Positions 63,059 through 64,000 of a stretch of DNA of 64,000 nucleotides are shown here, one piece after another. Source of the DNA: Echinococcus granulosus (Eukaryota > Platyhelminthes > Cestoda > Cyclophyllidea > Taeniidae); the NCBI RefSeq assembly GCF_000524195.1, contig NW_020170387.1, forward strand, positions 1,045,816-1,109,815, written 5' to 3'. Made by a program: the position numbers and the translations under genes. Below the pieces are notes generated by a model. That model was not told where the DNA came from. It was given only the letters and a program-made list of their open reading frames with translations, and searched no databases. Position 1 is the first letter of the stretch; each line of letters starts with the position of its first letter.

Positions 63059-64000
63059 ATGAAGGACATTGCTGAGTGTGTCTCGCAAGTTTTGCCCTCA
63101 TATGAACAGTATCCAAACTGGTCAACAGCTGAAGTCAGCACTGGGGTACGTCAAACTAAAATGTTTGATAAATCTAGACCACATTGGTTGCATGCGAATA
63201 TAGCGGAGGCGTTGTGATCGGAGCTGACTCTCGCACATCTTCGGGGTGAGTTTATTGGATTACTGCTTATTCGCAGGGCGTACGTAGCGAATCGGATAAC
63301 AGACAAGCTCACTCCTCTTACAAAGTACATTTTTTGCTGCCGTTCGGGTTCTGCAGCGGACACACAGGCCATAACTGATGTTGTAAAATATCAGCTCGAA
63401 TTTCATTCTATCCAAATGGGTCGTGAGCCTACTGTAGCAGAAGCTGCTACTACCGTTCAAAACTTGTGCTACAACTATCGTGACAGTCTTCTTGCCGGAA
63501 TATTTGTTGCTGGTTGGGATGCTGAAAGTGGCGGTCAGGTACGGTATCAATACAATCCTTTACTTACTCCAGATTTATTCGATCCCAGTTGGAGGCATGC
63601 TTATCAAACAACCGGCAGTGATTGGTGGTAGTGGAAGTACTTATCTGTATGGTTTCTTCGATGCACAATTTAGGCCAAATATGACGAAAGAAGAAGCAGT
63701 GGAACTTGTCAGCACATGTGAGTTCCCCAACCTCCACTCTAATAATGGTGGTGGTTTAGTGCAGATTAGTCACTTTTAAACTTTGCCTTTCTACTCCGGT
63801 TCATACTGCAAAGTAGATCGCTATCACCTCACAGCTATGCCCTTCCCTCCTTGAATGATTTAGATTCCCTCTTATCCCAATTTAGGTGTGGGCCTTGCAA
63901 TAAATAGGGATGGGTCGAGCGGTGGTTGCATCCGGCTTGGTGTTATCTCTCGTGATGGTGTTGAGCGCAGACTGATCAAAGGTGATGAAATCCCCATGTA
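63059..64000 (+). CDS. PSMB6: Proteasome subunit beta type-6 (beta-1, caspase-like), partial at window end
   Basis: PSMB6 is the beta-1 catalytic subunit of the 20S proteasome. Exons 63059-63145, 63178-63245, 63277-63538, 63573-63717 and 63886 onward join in phase; the C-terminus lies beyond the window. The first three introns are 32, 31 and 34 nt. Exon 1 encodes a 29-residue propeptide ending AEVSTG, and exon 2 begins with the mature N-terminal threonine ([11 protein letters not shown]). Asp17 (GADSR) and Lys33 (NRITDKLTP) of the Thr protease site are present. Family blocks [37 protein letters not shown] and INRDGSSGG identify beta-1. The ATG fits the expected propeptide length. The frame is intact as far as it can be seen. 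Confidence 0.96.

Overview
The window is nuclear DNA of a eukaryote, most likely a parasitic flatworm and probably a tapeworm. Several recognisable animal genes are split by GT-AG introns, many only about 31-41 nt long, a size class known from parasitic platyhelminths. Reading frames use the standard code. I cannot name the species. No bacterial, viral, rRNA, tRNA or CRISPR features were seen. Exon structures were built by hand from reading frame, splice sites and remembered protein families; splice phase was checked at each junction, and failures are stated.

Layout. 1-8479: AT-rich, no gene recognised, two copies of a dispersed repeat. 8552-11596 (+): adenylate kinase 8 (AK8). 12851-18967 (+): an F-box/leucine-rich-repeat protein of the FBXL13 (DRC6) type in 19 traced exons, first exon not found. 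19233-21189 (-): an unrecognised 247-residue protein ending in a RanBP2-type zinc finger. About 24020-25161 (-): a quinolinate phosphoribosyltransferase-like gene with lost catalytic motifs and a reading-frame problem. 25807-26452 (+): RNA polymerase subunit RPB6 (POLR2F). 27073-46982 (-): a srGAP-family gene (F-BAR, RhoGAP, SH3) of 15 exons, about 1522 residues, spread over 20 kb. 47100-63058: 16 kb without a recognised gene, holding two promoter-like islands, two more dispersed repeat copies and a tandem duplication. 63059-64000 (+): proteasome subunit beta-1 (PSMB6), cut by the window edge.

Relations. AK8 and FBXL13 are consecutive on the same strand, both families are linked to the axoneme, and both encode a similar N-terminal motif resembling a DPY30/RII-alpha docking segment. 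FBXL13 and the zinc-finger gene converge with about 265 bp between stop codons. The QPRT-like gene and POLR2F are head to head with about 645 bp between starts. POLR2F and srGAP converge. Small-intron genes (FBXL13, PSMB6, most of AK8) contrast with the srGAP gene, whose introns reach 6.8 kb.
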